Assembly (NCBI GenBank): GCA_022768285.1
Contig: JALEMJ010000016.1
Location: forward strand, 1 to 64,000
From: Aerococcus sp.
GTDB taxonomy: Bacteria > Bacillota > Bacilli > Lactobacillales > Aerococcaceae
Reading direction: 5' to 3'
Length of the DNA: 64,000 nt
In this document: positions 1 to 7,183 of the stretch, piece after piece
How positions within the stretch are numbered: position 1 is the stretch's first letter
Layout of the letters: each line of letters begins with the position of its first letter
Program-made: the position numbers and the translations under genes
Notes under the pieces: generated by a model
The model's database searches: none
What the model saw: the letters and a program-made list of their open reading frames with translations, nothing else
Told to the model about the DNA's origin: nothing

Positions 1-2
1 TT

Positions 3-281
3 ACATTGCTGACAATTGCGTCTGGCGGAGATAATTTAGGTATCTATATGCCTTATTTTGCTTCGTTAGATTGGTCACAGACCCTCGTGGCGTTGCTTGT
101 GTTTGCAATCGGCATAATTATCTTTTGCGAGCTTAGTCGGGTGCTATCTTCTATTCCGTTAATATCCGAGACAATTGAAAAATACCAGCGAATCATTGTG
201 CCCTTAGTATTCATTCCACTTGGACTATACATCATGTATGAAAGTGGCACGATTGAGACTTTTCTGAACTTTATTTTATAG
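3..281 (+). CDS. cadD: CadD-family cadmium resistance transporter, C-terminal part
   Basis: The reading frame is open from the window edge, so only the last 92 residues are present and the true start lies upstream. The fragment opens with TIASGGDNLGIYMP, matching the TIANGxDNIGIY-type motif of CadD transporters, and then has two hydrophobic helices and a short tail ending IYMYESGTIETF-like (exact: LGLYIMYESG). CadD proteins are small inner-membrane Cd2+ exporters. It may belong to the adjoining island as cargo or be a flanking chromosomal gene; the window does not decide. Family call is by motif recall. Confidence 0.75.
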   Translation, partial: TLLTIASGGDNLGIYMPYFASLDWSQTLVALLVFAIGIIIFCELSRVLSSIPLISETIEKYQRIIVPLVFIPLGLYIMYESGTIETFLNFIL

Positions 282-284
282 ATA

Positions 285-309
285 AAAAAGCCCCTTAAGT
301 GGGGCTTTT
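285..309 (+). terminator. Rho-independent terminator after cadD
   Basis: AAAAAGCCCC and GGGGCTTTT form a GC-rich stem around a six-base loop, directly after the cadD stop, with a T-run inside the right arm. Confidence 0.85.
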
Positions 310-472
310 CTTATATTTTTTGAATCCTAACCTCAAACCTCAGATACGTTTTTTTACCGCCATGACGAATGGCTCAGTTCTACAAGAAAATATATTAAGT
401 TTGATCAATGAGAGACCGGTAAAACATTGTATAGTATTTTACACAGGATTATGGACTTGACTGATTTTTTTA

Positions 473-567
473 GCGTCTCTGTCTCTGTTAGTTTTTACTC
501 TTATGTATATATTACCTTTTATATATACTTTATATTCTTTTCTAAATTAGCAGAGACAAACAGCGAC
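473..567. other. Candidate replication origin of the island
   Basis: Two 7-mers GTCTCTG overlap by one base at 475-487. Facing them in inverted orientation are CAGAGAC (551-557) and CAGCGAC (561-567). Between them lies about 60 bp of almost pure A+T. The structure sits immediately downstream of the helicase gene. Staphylococcal pathogenicity-island origins are short iterons flanking an AT-rich stretch next to rep, so an origin is the best reading. A terminator is less likely because the loop is so long. The function is inferred. Confidence 0.45.
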
Positions 568-571
568 AAAA

Positions 572-2137
572 TCACGGGTACATATGCGGGCTATTTTGAA
601 TCTTGAAGCCTTTCATTTTATCTTTTTCTGCTTCTATCCAATGGGCGTAGCCTTGAGGATAGTAGCGTTTATTCTCTGAATTGATTCTAATATCAGTGTA
701 CTTATATTCGCATCCTGTTTCTTGCTTCAATGTACGAATAAATCTCTTGGCGTAGCCTCTACCAACTCTTGTATTGTCTCCGTCTTCCTCTTTGTACAAC
801 TTCAGTTTGTGTTTAACAAGGTTAGCGGGGATTTTATCAACTGGAATAGAATTCCCGGCTTTGTCTTTCATCAGATGGTAGCCTTGATTAATAAATTCCT
901 CGATAACGTAGCGTTTAACGTAGTCATTCTCAATTAGAAAATCTTCGACTTCTTGGCGTACATAATCAGGCTCGATAAATTGCTCAAACGCTCCAATATC
1001 TAAACATTTCTTCAAGAAGCACTGTTTAACGGCTTCGCAGTTGGTAAACTCCTCATCAAACGGGCTAGCGCCTTTTGGGAATGACCGCGTAAATGGCACA
1101 ATCAATAAACGGCGCTCCATTCCGCCCGATTTATCTTTAAATGTTGGCAGGTTATTGCAACTAAAGATTAATGCCGCCTTAAAATGAACAGTAAAACGAT
1201 TCCCTTGTTTCTTTTCTGCGTTTACCGCGTTACCAGTCGTAGCGCTTTTCAATACGCCGTTTTTTGCAATATAGTTGCCGTCTACGTCGTCCGCAATATT
1301 GGCAACTTTACCGATTAATGAGTAGGTGGCGAACCGTTCTGAAAAAGCAGAGGGCTCTAATGAAGCGATATGTTTCTCGCCGATGGTATTAATCAATAGC
1401 TCTTCAAACGTTGATTTACCGTTATTTCCCTCGTATCCTTTAAGAAAAATCATTTTTTTATGTGTCTGATTCGAGTTCATAGCGTCTTGCCCGATTTGAA
1501 GTAATAGCAATTTGAATGCTTCATCTTCCGGTCTGTAGTTGCTTAGAAACTCATCAACGAGCGCCTCTGTTTTTTCTGATACGCCGTTCACGGGGTAAGC
1601 GGTAACTATCTTTGACGTGAAGATATATTCAGGGCTAAACGGTAATAGCTTCTTTTGCTTCATATCATAGATACCATTAGCTAGGGGTATCAGGTTTTTA
1701 TCGTTGTCTCCATTTACGAGCTCAGCGTCTAGACGTAAGTTATAAATCACTTCGGTGCGGTCTTGTTTTTTATAATCAGGGTTCATAGCCCGGATAAGCC
1801 TATTAATCGTGGTATTTGAAACGCCATACAGTCCCGTGTCAGGGTTATAAACGCCGAGCAATGCCTTATCTGGCTCATCTCCAATAGTGACAATATAAGC
1901 GTGCAACATGAGTAATTCAGTGCACCGGTTAACATGCATGTGCTTTCTTGTGGTGTCTGTATTTGATTCATGCCACGCGATACCCTCCATTTTTAGGGCT
2001 TCTATCAATTCGGCTAATGAATGATGGCTTGCTCTGACTTGTTCGGGATCTGTATTTCGTGCTCGTTCGGCTCTTTGCGCTTTTAGTAGTTCGCGATTTT
2101 TTGCTAATTCGTCATTAATATTTAATGCTTCGCTCAT
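572..2137 (-). CDS. D5-like / P4-family replicative helicase of a phage satellite
   Basis: This 521-residue protein has a Walker A motif GYEGNNGKST at about 234-243, a Walker B-like NIADDVD near 281-287, and NNLPT plus an ERRLLIVPF segment (sensor and arginine-finger region). These are the marks of SF3/D5 helicases in phage/plasmid 'P4 family' primase-helicases. It would unwind the island origin during autonomous replication. The start follows a GAGGTG ribosome site overlapping the 3' end of the primase gene, 7 bp upstream, so the two are co-transcribed. The candidate origin follows its stop codon. Confidence 0.85.
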   Translation of the reverse strand: MSEALNINDELAKNRELLKAQRAERARNTDPEQVRASHHSLAELIEALKMEGIAWHESNTDTTRKHMHVNRCTELLMLHAYIVTIGDEPDKALLGVYNPDTGLYGVSNTTINRLIRAMNPDYKKQDRTEVIYNLRLDAELVNGDNDKNLIPLANGIYDMKQKKLLPFSPEYIFTSKIVTAYPVNGVSEKTEALVDEFLSNYRPEDEAFKLLLLQIGQDAMNSNQTHKKMIFLKGYEGNNGKSTFEELLINTIGEKHIASLEPSAFSERFATYSLIGKVANIADDVDGNYIAKNGVLKSATTGNAVNAEKKQGNRFTVHFKAALIFSCNNLPTFKDKSGGMERRLLIVPFTRSFPKGASPFDEEFTNCEAVKQCFLKKCLDIGAFEQFIEPDYVRQEVEDFLIENDYVKRYVIEEFINQGYHLMKDKAGNSIPVDKIPANLVKHKLKLYKEEDGDNTRVGRGYAKRFIRTLKQETGCEYKYTDIRINSENKRYYPQGYAHWIEAEKDKMKGFKIQNSPHMYP

Positions 2138-2144
2138 TAGATTA

Positions 2145-3065
2145 TCACCTCGTTGTCTGCTTTCTTCTTTCAGCTTTATATATGCTATTGATAATGGTAT
2201 TTACTTCGTTTCTTTGAAGCGGAGGGCTTACTAAATAATCGTTAATGATGTAGGTTACTCGCTCTACATTTTCAATTTCGCAACCACTGGCGACTAATGC
2301 ACCAACACGGCTAGTTAACCATGTATTGCGTTGTCCCTCTGTTGTGCCCTCGAGCGTTTCATCTACAAATGCACCTAATACATTACGAGCGTTCTCATAG
2401 CTCCTATAGGACGTTCTCGAAGCGCCTACAGGGGTGGTATACGTCTGTGTGCCTCTTACTCTGACTTTATGACCGCTGATGTTCGTGTATGCCTCGTACT
2501 TGTCGAGGAGCCCGTTATCAACAGGTAGCCCCTGCGGTTGGGAATAGTTCGTGCTTGAGTGGTCTACAAAAATGTTATGTGCTTCAAGATGTTCAATAAT
2601 GCCTAATGTAGTGGCTTTGGTCTCTGCTTTGTTCATGCGACGCTCAGGTTCTAAAATCACGCGTAATCTTGCGTTATCAGGTCGGTTATTCGCCGTAGGG
2701 TAGATAATATAGTTATACGGGTTCAACGTCTCTAATAGGCGTTCTAGCGTCTCTCTGAATGGCAGTCGTTTGCCGTCTGTCGCTTCAATGTCAATAGTAA
2801 TTAAAGACTTGTAGCGCAGACTTTTATCATTTCTGATGTAGCATATTTTGCCGTTAATTTGCTTTGTTTCGGTCAGTTCTCCCGCGATAAAATAGGGGAG
2901 TTCTCTTTTTTTCTCTTCGGGGTCTACGGGTCTATCCTGCCCCTTATGGCGTGCCTTTATAGCCTCGAGGTCTTTACATAAATAAGTAAGTAGTTCAAAA
3001 TCTCCGCCGTTTACTGGTACTTGTACCATGTGATTAGTGATGTAGCCTTTTGATTTGTATATCAT
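2145..3065 (-). CDS. Island primase with PriCT-type C-terminus
   Basis: This 306-residue protein has an N-terminal half with an IDIEATDG acidic motif and a Pro-Thr-rich RPDNARLRVIL segment typical of archaeo-eukaryotic-type primase-polymerases. Its C-terminal about 70 residues (EGQRNTWLTSR ... RNEVNTIINSIYKAER) look like a PriCT domain. It lies directly ahead of the helicase gene in the leftward operon, the usual pri-rep pair of phage-inducible islands. It would synthesise primers at the island origin. The N-terminal catalytic assignment is less certain than the PriCT call. Confidence 0.75.
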   Translation of the reverse strand: MIYKSKGYITNHMVQVPVNGGDFELLTYLCKDLEAIKARHKGQDRPVDPEEKKRELPYFIAGELTETKQINGKICYIRNDKSLRYKSLITIDIEATDGKRLPFRETLERLLETLNPYNYIIYPTANNRPDNARLRVILEPERRMNKAETKATTLGIIEHLEAHNIFVDHSSTNYSQPQGLPVDNGLLDKYEAYTNISGHKVRVRGTQTYTTPVGASRTSYRSYENARNVLGAFVDETLEGTTEGQRNTWLTSRVGALVASGCEIENVERVTYIINDYLVSPPLQRNEVNTIINSIYKAERRKQTTR

Positions 3066-3110
3066 CAGTCTTTACCTCCTTGTCTGTTGCCTATGAACGA
3101 GTAAGGCGTA

Positions 3111-3380
3111 TCAAAAATAATTTTCCACCTCAAGAAGTGCCTTAGCGTTTTGTAATATTTGGCTCATCATGTACCCGGTTTCGGTCATTTGCTCGGTACG
3201 GTTGGCACTGTCATTTATAAAGTGTTTCAGCTCTTCGATTTGTTCAGGGCTCAAATGCTCAAAATCTACTTCACTGAGTAATTTCATTTCTTCTTTGAAC
3301 TCGTTTAATTCCATAGCTTGAAAGTTAATAGCTCGCACGAGCTCATCAAAATCTTCTCTTTTTAGTAATGCGCTGTTCAT
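3111..3380 (-). CDS. Small acidic island protein, paralogue of next gene upstream
   Basis: Function not recognised. This 89-residue protein is acidic and predicted largely helical. It shares the pattern MNSxxLKRxxF near the N-terminus, IDFxHLPxE/VDFEHLSPE in the middle, and a final QNxKxxLExENYF with the 109-residue protein encoded just upstream. The two are therefore diverged tandem duplicates. Its ATG overlaps the upstream stop by four bases (ATGA), implying translational coupling. It sits between the Xis-like gene and the primase, where islands carry small regulatory or replication-accessory proteins. Confidence 0.65.
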   Translation of the reverse strand: MNSALLKREDFDELVRAINFQAMELNEFKEEMKLLSEVDFEHLSPEQIEELKHFINDSANRTEQMTETGYMMSQILQNAKALLEVENYF

Positions 3381-3706
3381 TCGTCATCACCGTCGTTATT
3401 TCTGATTACTGTAAATTGAAACGTCTCATCAAAATAATTTTCTAACTCTAGAATCAGCTTCGTGTTTTGTAGAAAAATAGCGGTATCTGACAAACGGTCT
3501 TGAGTATCCTCGATAATATCAGCAATATCGATAAAAAAGCCTTTAACGTTGTTTGAGACTTCTTCATCTTCGAAAGGCAAATGCGCAAAATCTATATTGC
3601 TAAATCTATTCAATGCTTCTTTTAAATTTTCGAGACTGTTAACGCGGTTATTAATACCCTGTATTTCATCATTAAACTGTTGCCGTTTTAATACCTTACT
3701 GTTCAT
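3377..3706 (-). CDS. Small acidic island protein, paralogue of next gene downstream
   Basis: Function not recognised. It has 109 residues and starts MNSKVLKRQQF. It shares IDFAHLPFE and LQNTKLILELENYF blocks with the 89-residue neighbour and has an extra acidic tail ending NNDGDDE. A GGAGGTAAAG-type ribosome site (seen on the plus strand as CTTTACCTCC) precedes the ATG. It is in the leftward island operon. Confidence 0.65.
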   Translation of the reverse strand: MNSKVLKRQQFNDEIQGINNRVNSLENLKEALNRFSNIDFAHLPFEDEEVSNNVKGFFIDIADIIEDTQDRLSDTAIFLQNTKLILELENYFDETFQFTVIRNNDGDDE

Positions 3707-3719
3707 CAGTCTTTACCTC

Positions 3720-4004
3720 CTATGCTTCGCCCATGCCTAATTCGTCATTGAATACGTTTTTGAGTTCGTCCTCGTTTTCGCAGTTATCCAATAACATGGC
3801 GATATTGTCCGCTTCATTGAATGCTTCTTTAATGCCGTCTGCAATGATGGATAGCTCTTTCCCTGTAATCTCTAGGCGGTCGTCATTTACCACCTTATCC
3901 AGTGCTAGACGTGCCGTGAATGTCTCGAGTAAATTCAACAGCATGAGTTGATTGTCTACGAGGGTTCTCATATAATTGAGATGTGTTTTTTTAAAGTAAT
4001 TCAT
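3720..4004 (-). CDS. Small island protein of unknown function
   Basis: A 94-residue, helix-rich, acidic protein (MNYFKKTHLNYMRTLVDN...; ends ELGMGEA). The centre 'IIADGIKEAFNEADNIAMLLDN' resembles in pattern, though weakly in sequence, the helical C-termini of the next two proteins, so it may be a third, more diverged member of that set. A good AAGGAGC site lies ahead of its ATG. No domain is recognised. Confidence 0.6.
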   Translation of the reverse strand: MNYFKKTHLNYMRTLVDNQLMLLNLLETFTARLALDKVVNDDRLEITGKELSIIADGIKEAFNEADNIAMLLDNCENEDELKNVFNDELGMGEA

Positions 4005-4062
4005 TTTTTCTTGCTCCTTTTCTTTAATGAATGGGTGTCGGTTAACTTGGATTTTAGGCAGT

Positions 4063-4081
4063 GTCTCGGTGGCTCGTGGCA
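4063..4081. repeat. 19-bp direct repeat, copy 1
   Basis: GTCTCGGTGGCTCGTGGCA, in the leader-side gap between the 94-residue gene and the Xis-like gene. An identical copy is at 5691-5709, directly ahead of the integrase gene. Both copies are intergenic and in the same orientation, which suggests a protein- or RNA-level site tied to recombination or regulation. Confidence 0.8.
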
Positions 4082-4091
4082 GTGCCTTTTT

Positions 4092-4358
4092 TTATTGATG
4101 TTTTTCTAAAAATTCATTAATTCTGTTTCGGTTGATATAGCGTTTATTGCCAATACTAGCGACTAGCAAGCCTTTTTCTATCCAACTATTTAGCGTGTTC
4201 GTGCTAATCATGAACAGCTCTTTGATTTCGGTAAACGTCAACCATTCTTTGGTAATGGCGAAGTCGCGTTTAGCTTCTTCCATAGCGTAGCGGTAGGCTT
4301 TATAAATCTCTTGTTCTAATGCTTCCTTATATTCACTGGCTAAAATGTACGTTGTCAT
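4092..4358 (-). CDS. Excisionase-like / MerR-type helix-turn-helix protein
   Basis: An 88-residue protein whose C-terminal half (WLTFTEIKELFMISTNTLNSWIEKGLLVASIGNKRY...) has the layout of the HTH_17/excisionase fold: a helix-turn-helix, a 'wing' around IGNKRYI, then a closing helix INEFLEKHQ. Such proteins act as Xis (directing integrase to excision) or as AlpA-type activators. The 88-aa length and place in the early leftward operon fit Xis. With the integrase gene broken it may have no partner. An AAAGGAAA ribosome site precedes the ATG. Confidence 0.7.
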   Translation of the reverse strand: MTTYILASEYKEALEQEIYKAYRYAMEEAKRDFAITKEWLTFTEIKELFMISTNTLNSWIEKGLLVASIGNKRYINRNRINEFLEKHQ

Positions 4359-4373
4359 TGGTCTATTTCCTTT

Positions 4374-4556
4374 CTATGAAAAAATGTCTTCTTCCTTTAT
4401 CCATTCCTGCACCGTGATATAGTGCAACACGAAGCACGCACCAATTACCGCGCCTATGATGGCGACAAGTGACTGATTCACGGCGTGCGTGAGTGCGTGG
4501 TATATCAGGAATAAGCCGATTACCAACCATGCGCTTCCTTTGATTTTGTTAGTCAT
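4374..4556 (-). CDS. Small two-helix membrane protein
   Basis: A 60-residue protein with two hydrophobic segments (about 10-25 and 30-47) and a charged C-terminus (QEWIKEEDIFS). The ribosome site AAAGGAGGTG is strong and well placed, so it is probably expressed. No family is recognised. Possible roles in a satellite include membrane sensing, interference or holin-like activity, but nothing in the sequence selects one. Confidence 0.6.
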   Translation of the reverse strand: MTNKIKGSAWLVIGLFLIYHALTHAVNQSLVAIIGAVIGACFVLHYITVQEWIKEEDIFS

Positions 4557-4593
4557 CAGTTCATCACCTCCTTTTAGGCTTCTTGCTTCTTAA

Positions 4594-4767
4594 TCAAGCG
4601 GTCGATAGCGTCGTTAACTCGTGTTTCTTCTCGTCATCTAATTCTTTTCTTAACCATCTGCTAAACGTACTATCAGCGATACCTACCTCATCAGCAATCT
4701 GCCAGTGTTGTAGTTCGTTTTGAAAAATGCGTTCTCTAATGTTCTGATTGATTTGTTTTCTATTCAT
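4594..4767 (-). CDS. Small phage-type HTH regulator (Cro/Str-like), probably frameshifted
   Basis: A 57-residue frame starts MNRKQINQNIRERIF and contains HWQIADEVGIADSTFSRWLRKEL, a clear helix-turn-helix found in many small phage and satellite regulators. After DDEKK the frame gives HELTTLSTA and stops. Shifting by one base gives TRVNDAIDRLIKKQEA ending at 4574, which matches the usual amphipathic C-terminus. A one-base loss in the AAGAAA run is the simple explanation. It is the first gene of the leftward operon, divergent from the repressor. The DNA-binding helices are intact. Confidence 0.65.
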   Translation of the reverse strand: MNRKQINQNIRERIFQNELQHWQIADEVGIADSTFSRWLRKELDDEKKHELTTLSTA

Positions 4768-4818
4768 AGCGAACCCCCCCTAAAGATGTTAACTGTTTTA
4801 TACTATATGTTGCAAAAA

Positions 4819-4847
4819 ATTGTATAACGATTCATTTCTGATGTCAA
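4819..4847 (-). promoter_or_regulatory. Leftward early promoter of the island
   Basis: On the minus strand a perfect -35 TTGACA (4842-4847) and -10 TACAAT (4819-4824) are separated by 17 bp, about 50 bp ahead of the small HTH gene. It lies in the 140-bp divergent region next to the repressor gene, so it is the natural target of that repressor. Confidence 0.7.
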
Positions 4848-4907
4848 CAATCATTTGCTAATGTTTCTATTTTCGTTTAATATATGAGACAAAAAGGAGG
4901 TAACATA

Positions 4908-5492
4908 ATGATAGATATTGATGGATTAGAAAAAGATTATCCTCTAGAATTTTCTTCTGTTTACGAGGGTAGCGAGCAATTAGCAGATATTGATCAGGAT
5001 TACTTCAATAGATATATATCTAAAGTAAGCTATTTAAATTTCGGAGGAATACTAAAGGCGCTCAGGAATGATATAAATATTACTTCTGAAGAATTATCTG
5101 ATATTTCTCAGTTATCCCGCCCCTACATATCACAAATAGAAAATAATTATAGATTGCCAAGTAATAAAGCAATTAAAAAACTAGCTACAGGATTAGCTAA
5201 ATTATTAATTAATGATTTGAATATGCGAGGACTAGACGCTTGGGACGTAGATTTTGGTAGGCAGTTAGTTTATTTCTATGAAAGATTGCTATTGTCTGCT
5301 AAAACAGAAAGCGAAAGACTGAATTCAATAGATAAAAAAATAATAACTGATGGGGTAAATATAACCGGTCAAGAATCAAAACTATTAAATGCGTTTCGAT
5401 CTATAGATAATGAAGCGCAAAAAGTTGTGATGAATTTAGTTGACTATCTTGTAAAAGATGAAACTGATGAATCTGATAAAGAAACTGATTAA
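4908..5492 (+). CDS. CI/Stl-like island repressor
   Basis: A 194-residue protein. An ATG at 4884 is possible, but the AAAAAGGAGG site at 4888-4897 fits the ATG at 4908 (MIDIDGLEKDYP...). The HTH covers about residues 40-95 (ILKALRNDINITSEELSDISQLSRPYISQIENNYRLPSNKAIKKLATGL), an XRE fold with the SxPYISxIENxxR recognition helix. The C-terminal part is helical and ends in an acidic tail, with no LexA-type protease motif visible. That matches satellite repressors de-repressed by helper-phage proteins rather than by RecA. It is transcribed divergently from the replication operon. Confidence 0.75.
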   Translation: MIDIDGLEKDYPLEFSSVYEGSEQLADIDQDYFNRYISKVSYLNFGGILKALRNDINITSEELSDISQLSRPYISQIENNYRLPSNKAIKKLATGLAKLLINDLNMRGLDAWDVDFGRQLVYFYERLLLSAKTESERLNSIDKKIITDGVNITGQESKLLNAFRSIDNEAQKVVMNLVDYLVKDETDESDKETD

Positions 5493-5518
5493 TTCATCTC
5501 TGGTTAATTCATCTCTGG
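5489..5518. repeat. Tandem 15-bp duplication at the repressor 3' end
   Basis: TTAATTCATCTCTGG occurs twice head to tail (5489-5503 and 5504-5518). The first copy contains the repressor stop codon, so a replication-slippage duplication just behind the gene is likely. Confidence 0.85.
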
Positions 5519-5559
5519 CTCTCTACTACTGATAGCTAGCTTCGAGTGCTCTAAATTCT

Positions 5560-5685
5560 GGCACGTGCCGGATTTTGTTATCGTTGATTTGCTTAGATAT
5601 GCACGCAAACGGTCGTACATGCGACCTTAAATAATCATGTTTACCATATGGGCGGAGGTGGTAACCACTCCATTGAAGCCCTCCC
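5560..5685. other. Hairpin-rich region upstream of the integrase
   Basis: Three dyads lie in 125 bp: the palindrome GGCACGTGCC (5560-5569); GGTCG/CGACC with a six-base loop (5611-5626); and GGAGGTGG-TAA-CCACTCC (5654-5671) enclosed by GGGC/GCCC (5650-5653, 5678-5681) followed by TTTTC. This could be a structured leader or small RNA, a terminator for the repressor, or integrase arm sites of attP. No known RNA family is recognised. The 73-residue minus-strand frame here lacks a ribosome site and is not called. Confidence 0.4.
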
Positions 5686-5690
5686 TTTTC

Positions 5691-5709
5691 GTCTCGGTGG
5701 CTCGTGGCA
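5691..5709. repeat. 19-bp direct repeat, copy 2
   Basis: Identical to 4063-4081. It ends 22 bp ahead of the integrase start codon, just before the GAGGGG ribosome site. Confidence 0.8.
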
Positions 5710-5731
5710 ATTAGAAGAGGGGTAGTAAATA

Positions 5732-6898
5732 ATGGCAACTTATACACAATATAAAAACACTAGAGGCACATTCTGGCGCGTCCGTGGAATTGTTGGAATT
5801 GATGAATACACGGGCAAGAAGTCGGAGATTAAAAAAGGTGGCTTTGTTACGAAGCGCGAAGCTAAAGCCTACTTTGAGAAGCAACGTGAAGAGTTTGTCA
5901 GCGGCTTAGCACGTGGCACGCAGTCGTTAACCTTTGAAGCAGTTTATCAGTAATGGCTTAAGGGGTACGAGAACACGGTTAGAGAAAGTACATTAGTTAC
6001 CACTCAAAACGCTTTTTACCATCATGTTATCCCTGCATTCGGTCATTTAAAAATTGATAAAATCAAGCCGGATTTGATTCAAGACTATGTTAATCAATGG
6101 TGCAATCAGTACAAGAAAGGCAAAACATTCTATTACTACGCGAAGCGAGTTTTTAAATTCGCCGTTACATGTGGCTATATCAAAAAATCACCATGTGACC
6201 GCGTGATAGTGCCTAGAAAAACAGAAATTGAAGATAAAGAGAATAAAAAACAATTCTATACGCGCGAAGAGTTACAGCAATTCCTCGATGGATTGAAAGA
6301 TAATGACATGTGGTACCCTTTTTTTAGGGTGCTTGCATATACGGGTATGCGACGCGGAGAATGCCTCGCGTTAACGTGGAATGATGTTAATTTTAAAGTT
6401 GGCACTATCTCCATCAATAAGACGCTCGCACAAAAAGCGCAAAAGGTCGTAGATGGTAAGCCTACAGGTCGCGAGTTAATCGTTGATAAGCCTAAAAACG
6501 GTCGTTCACGTGTTGTCTCAGTGGATAGCGTCACCTTAGAGATACTAAAAGCATGGCAGAACGAACAGGCACAATTATTAATCAAACAGGGTTATAATGC
6601 GTTGAATGGTAAGCAACTATTATTTTCTTCTCTTGCAGGGAATAAGTTTATTGAGATAACTCGCCCGCGTAAAGTCGCACTCAGTAACTGTAAGAGGCAA
6701 GGATTACCGTTTATTAAAATTCACGGCTTCCGTCATACGCACGCCTCATTACTTTTTGAGGCAGGTGTACCAATGAAAGACGTTCAGGAGCGCTTAGGTC
6801 ATTCTGATATTTCCATGACAATGGATATTTACACGCACGTCTCAGAATCAAGACAACATGAAACAGCGGACGTATTCGCGCAGTACATGAACGGCTAA
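5732..6898 (+). pseudogene. int: Tyrosine integrase, broken by an in-frame TAA
   Basis: Residues 1-73 are the N-terminal arm-binding domain (WRVRGIVGIDEYTGKKSEIKKGGFVTKREAKAYF). A TAA at 5951-5953 follows FEAVYQ, and the same frame continues at once with WLKGYENTVREST, the expected core-binding domain. The catalytic domain is intact: Arg in TGMRRGE, HxxR in HGFRHTH, the LGH motif, and Tyr in DIYTHV. Read through, it would be 388 codons, a normal length. A CAA-to-TAA transition explains it. A TTG restart at 6074 would lack the arm domain and most of the core-binding domain. The island is therefore probably fixed in place unless helped in trans. Confidence 0.85.
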
Positions 6899-6993
6899 TA
6901 CATAACTTGCAATTATTTTTTTAGTCGTCAGGTTTTCGTCAGGTTTGCTATTCGGAGTTTAGAAAAGTTGATATACCGGGGTTTATAGCTATT

Positions 6994-7016
6994 AGGCTCT
7001 AGTCCCACCGTCTCCG
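6994..7016 (+). other. tmRNA/tRNA 3'-end-like sequence, possible attachment site
   Basis: AGGCTCTAGTCCCACC followed by GTCTCC resembles a T-arm loop (GxTCxAGTCC) plus a CGTCTCC acceptor strand, the 3' end of tmRNAs that begin GGGGACG. Many integrases of this type use tmRNA 3' ends. The tmRNA of this genome (62540-62902) ends CAGCTCC instead, so this would be sequence carried in by the element. No matching copy is seen at the left side of the island within the window. Confidence 0.3.
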
Positions 7017-7021
7017 TATCT

Positions 7022-7046
7022 AGACCTCGTTTGAGGTCTTTTTTTA
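7022..7046 (+). terminator. Rho-independent terminator after the integrase
   Basis: AGACCTC-GTTT-GAGGTCT is a perfect 7-bp stem with a four-base loop followed by a run of T. Confidence 0.9.
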
Positions 7047-7078
7047 TTTTTCGACATTGTACACAAACATTGATATGA

Positions 7079-7183
7079 CTAGGAAAAGATCGTGATGCAC
7101 TTAGAATATTTGGTTATTATGATGAGAATTTCTATTTTGTAATAACTGCTATAGATGTTAACCATAATAAACAAAAGGGTTAG
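7079..7183 (+). pseudogene. Possible remnant of a RelE/Gp49-like protein
   Basis: A frame of about 34 codons with no start codon reads ...KDRDALRIFGYYDENFYFVITAIDVNHNKQKG before a stop. 'LRIFGYYDxNxYFV' is reminiscent of phage-derived RelE/HigB toxins. The rest of the 6899-7337 gap (about 440 bp) holds the integrase terminator, the att-like sequence and nothing else that I recognise. The family resemblance is weak. Confidence 0.2.

Noticed and set aside
300-470. Left attachment repeat for the island
   Set aside because: Nothing in 300-470 matches the sequence behind the integrase (6980-7050) beyond chance length.
5526-5747. 73-residue minus-strand frame overlapping the integrase leader
   Set aside because: No ribosome site; the start lies inside the integrase; the hairpins explain the conservation better.
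6074-6898. The downstream part of the integrase as a stand-alone gene
   Set aside because: It would start at TTG without a ribosome site and lack the arm-binding domain; a single broken gene is simpler.
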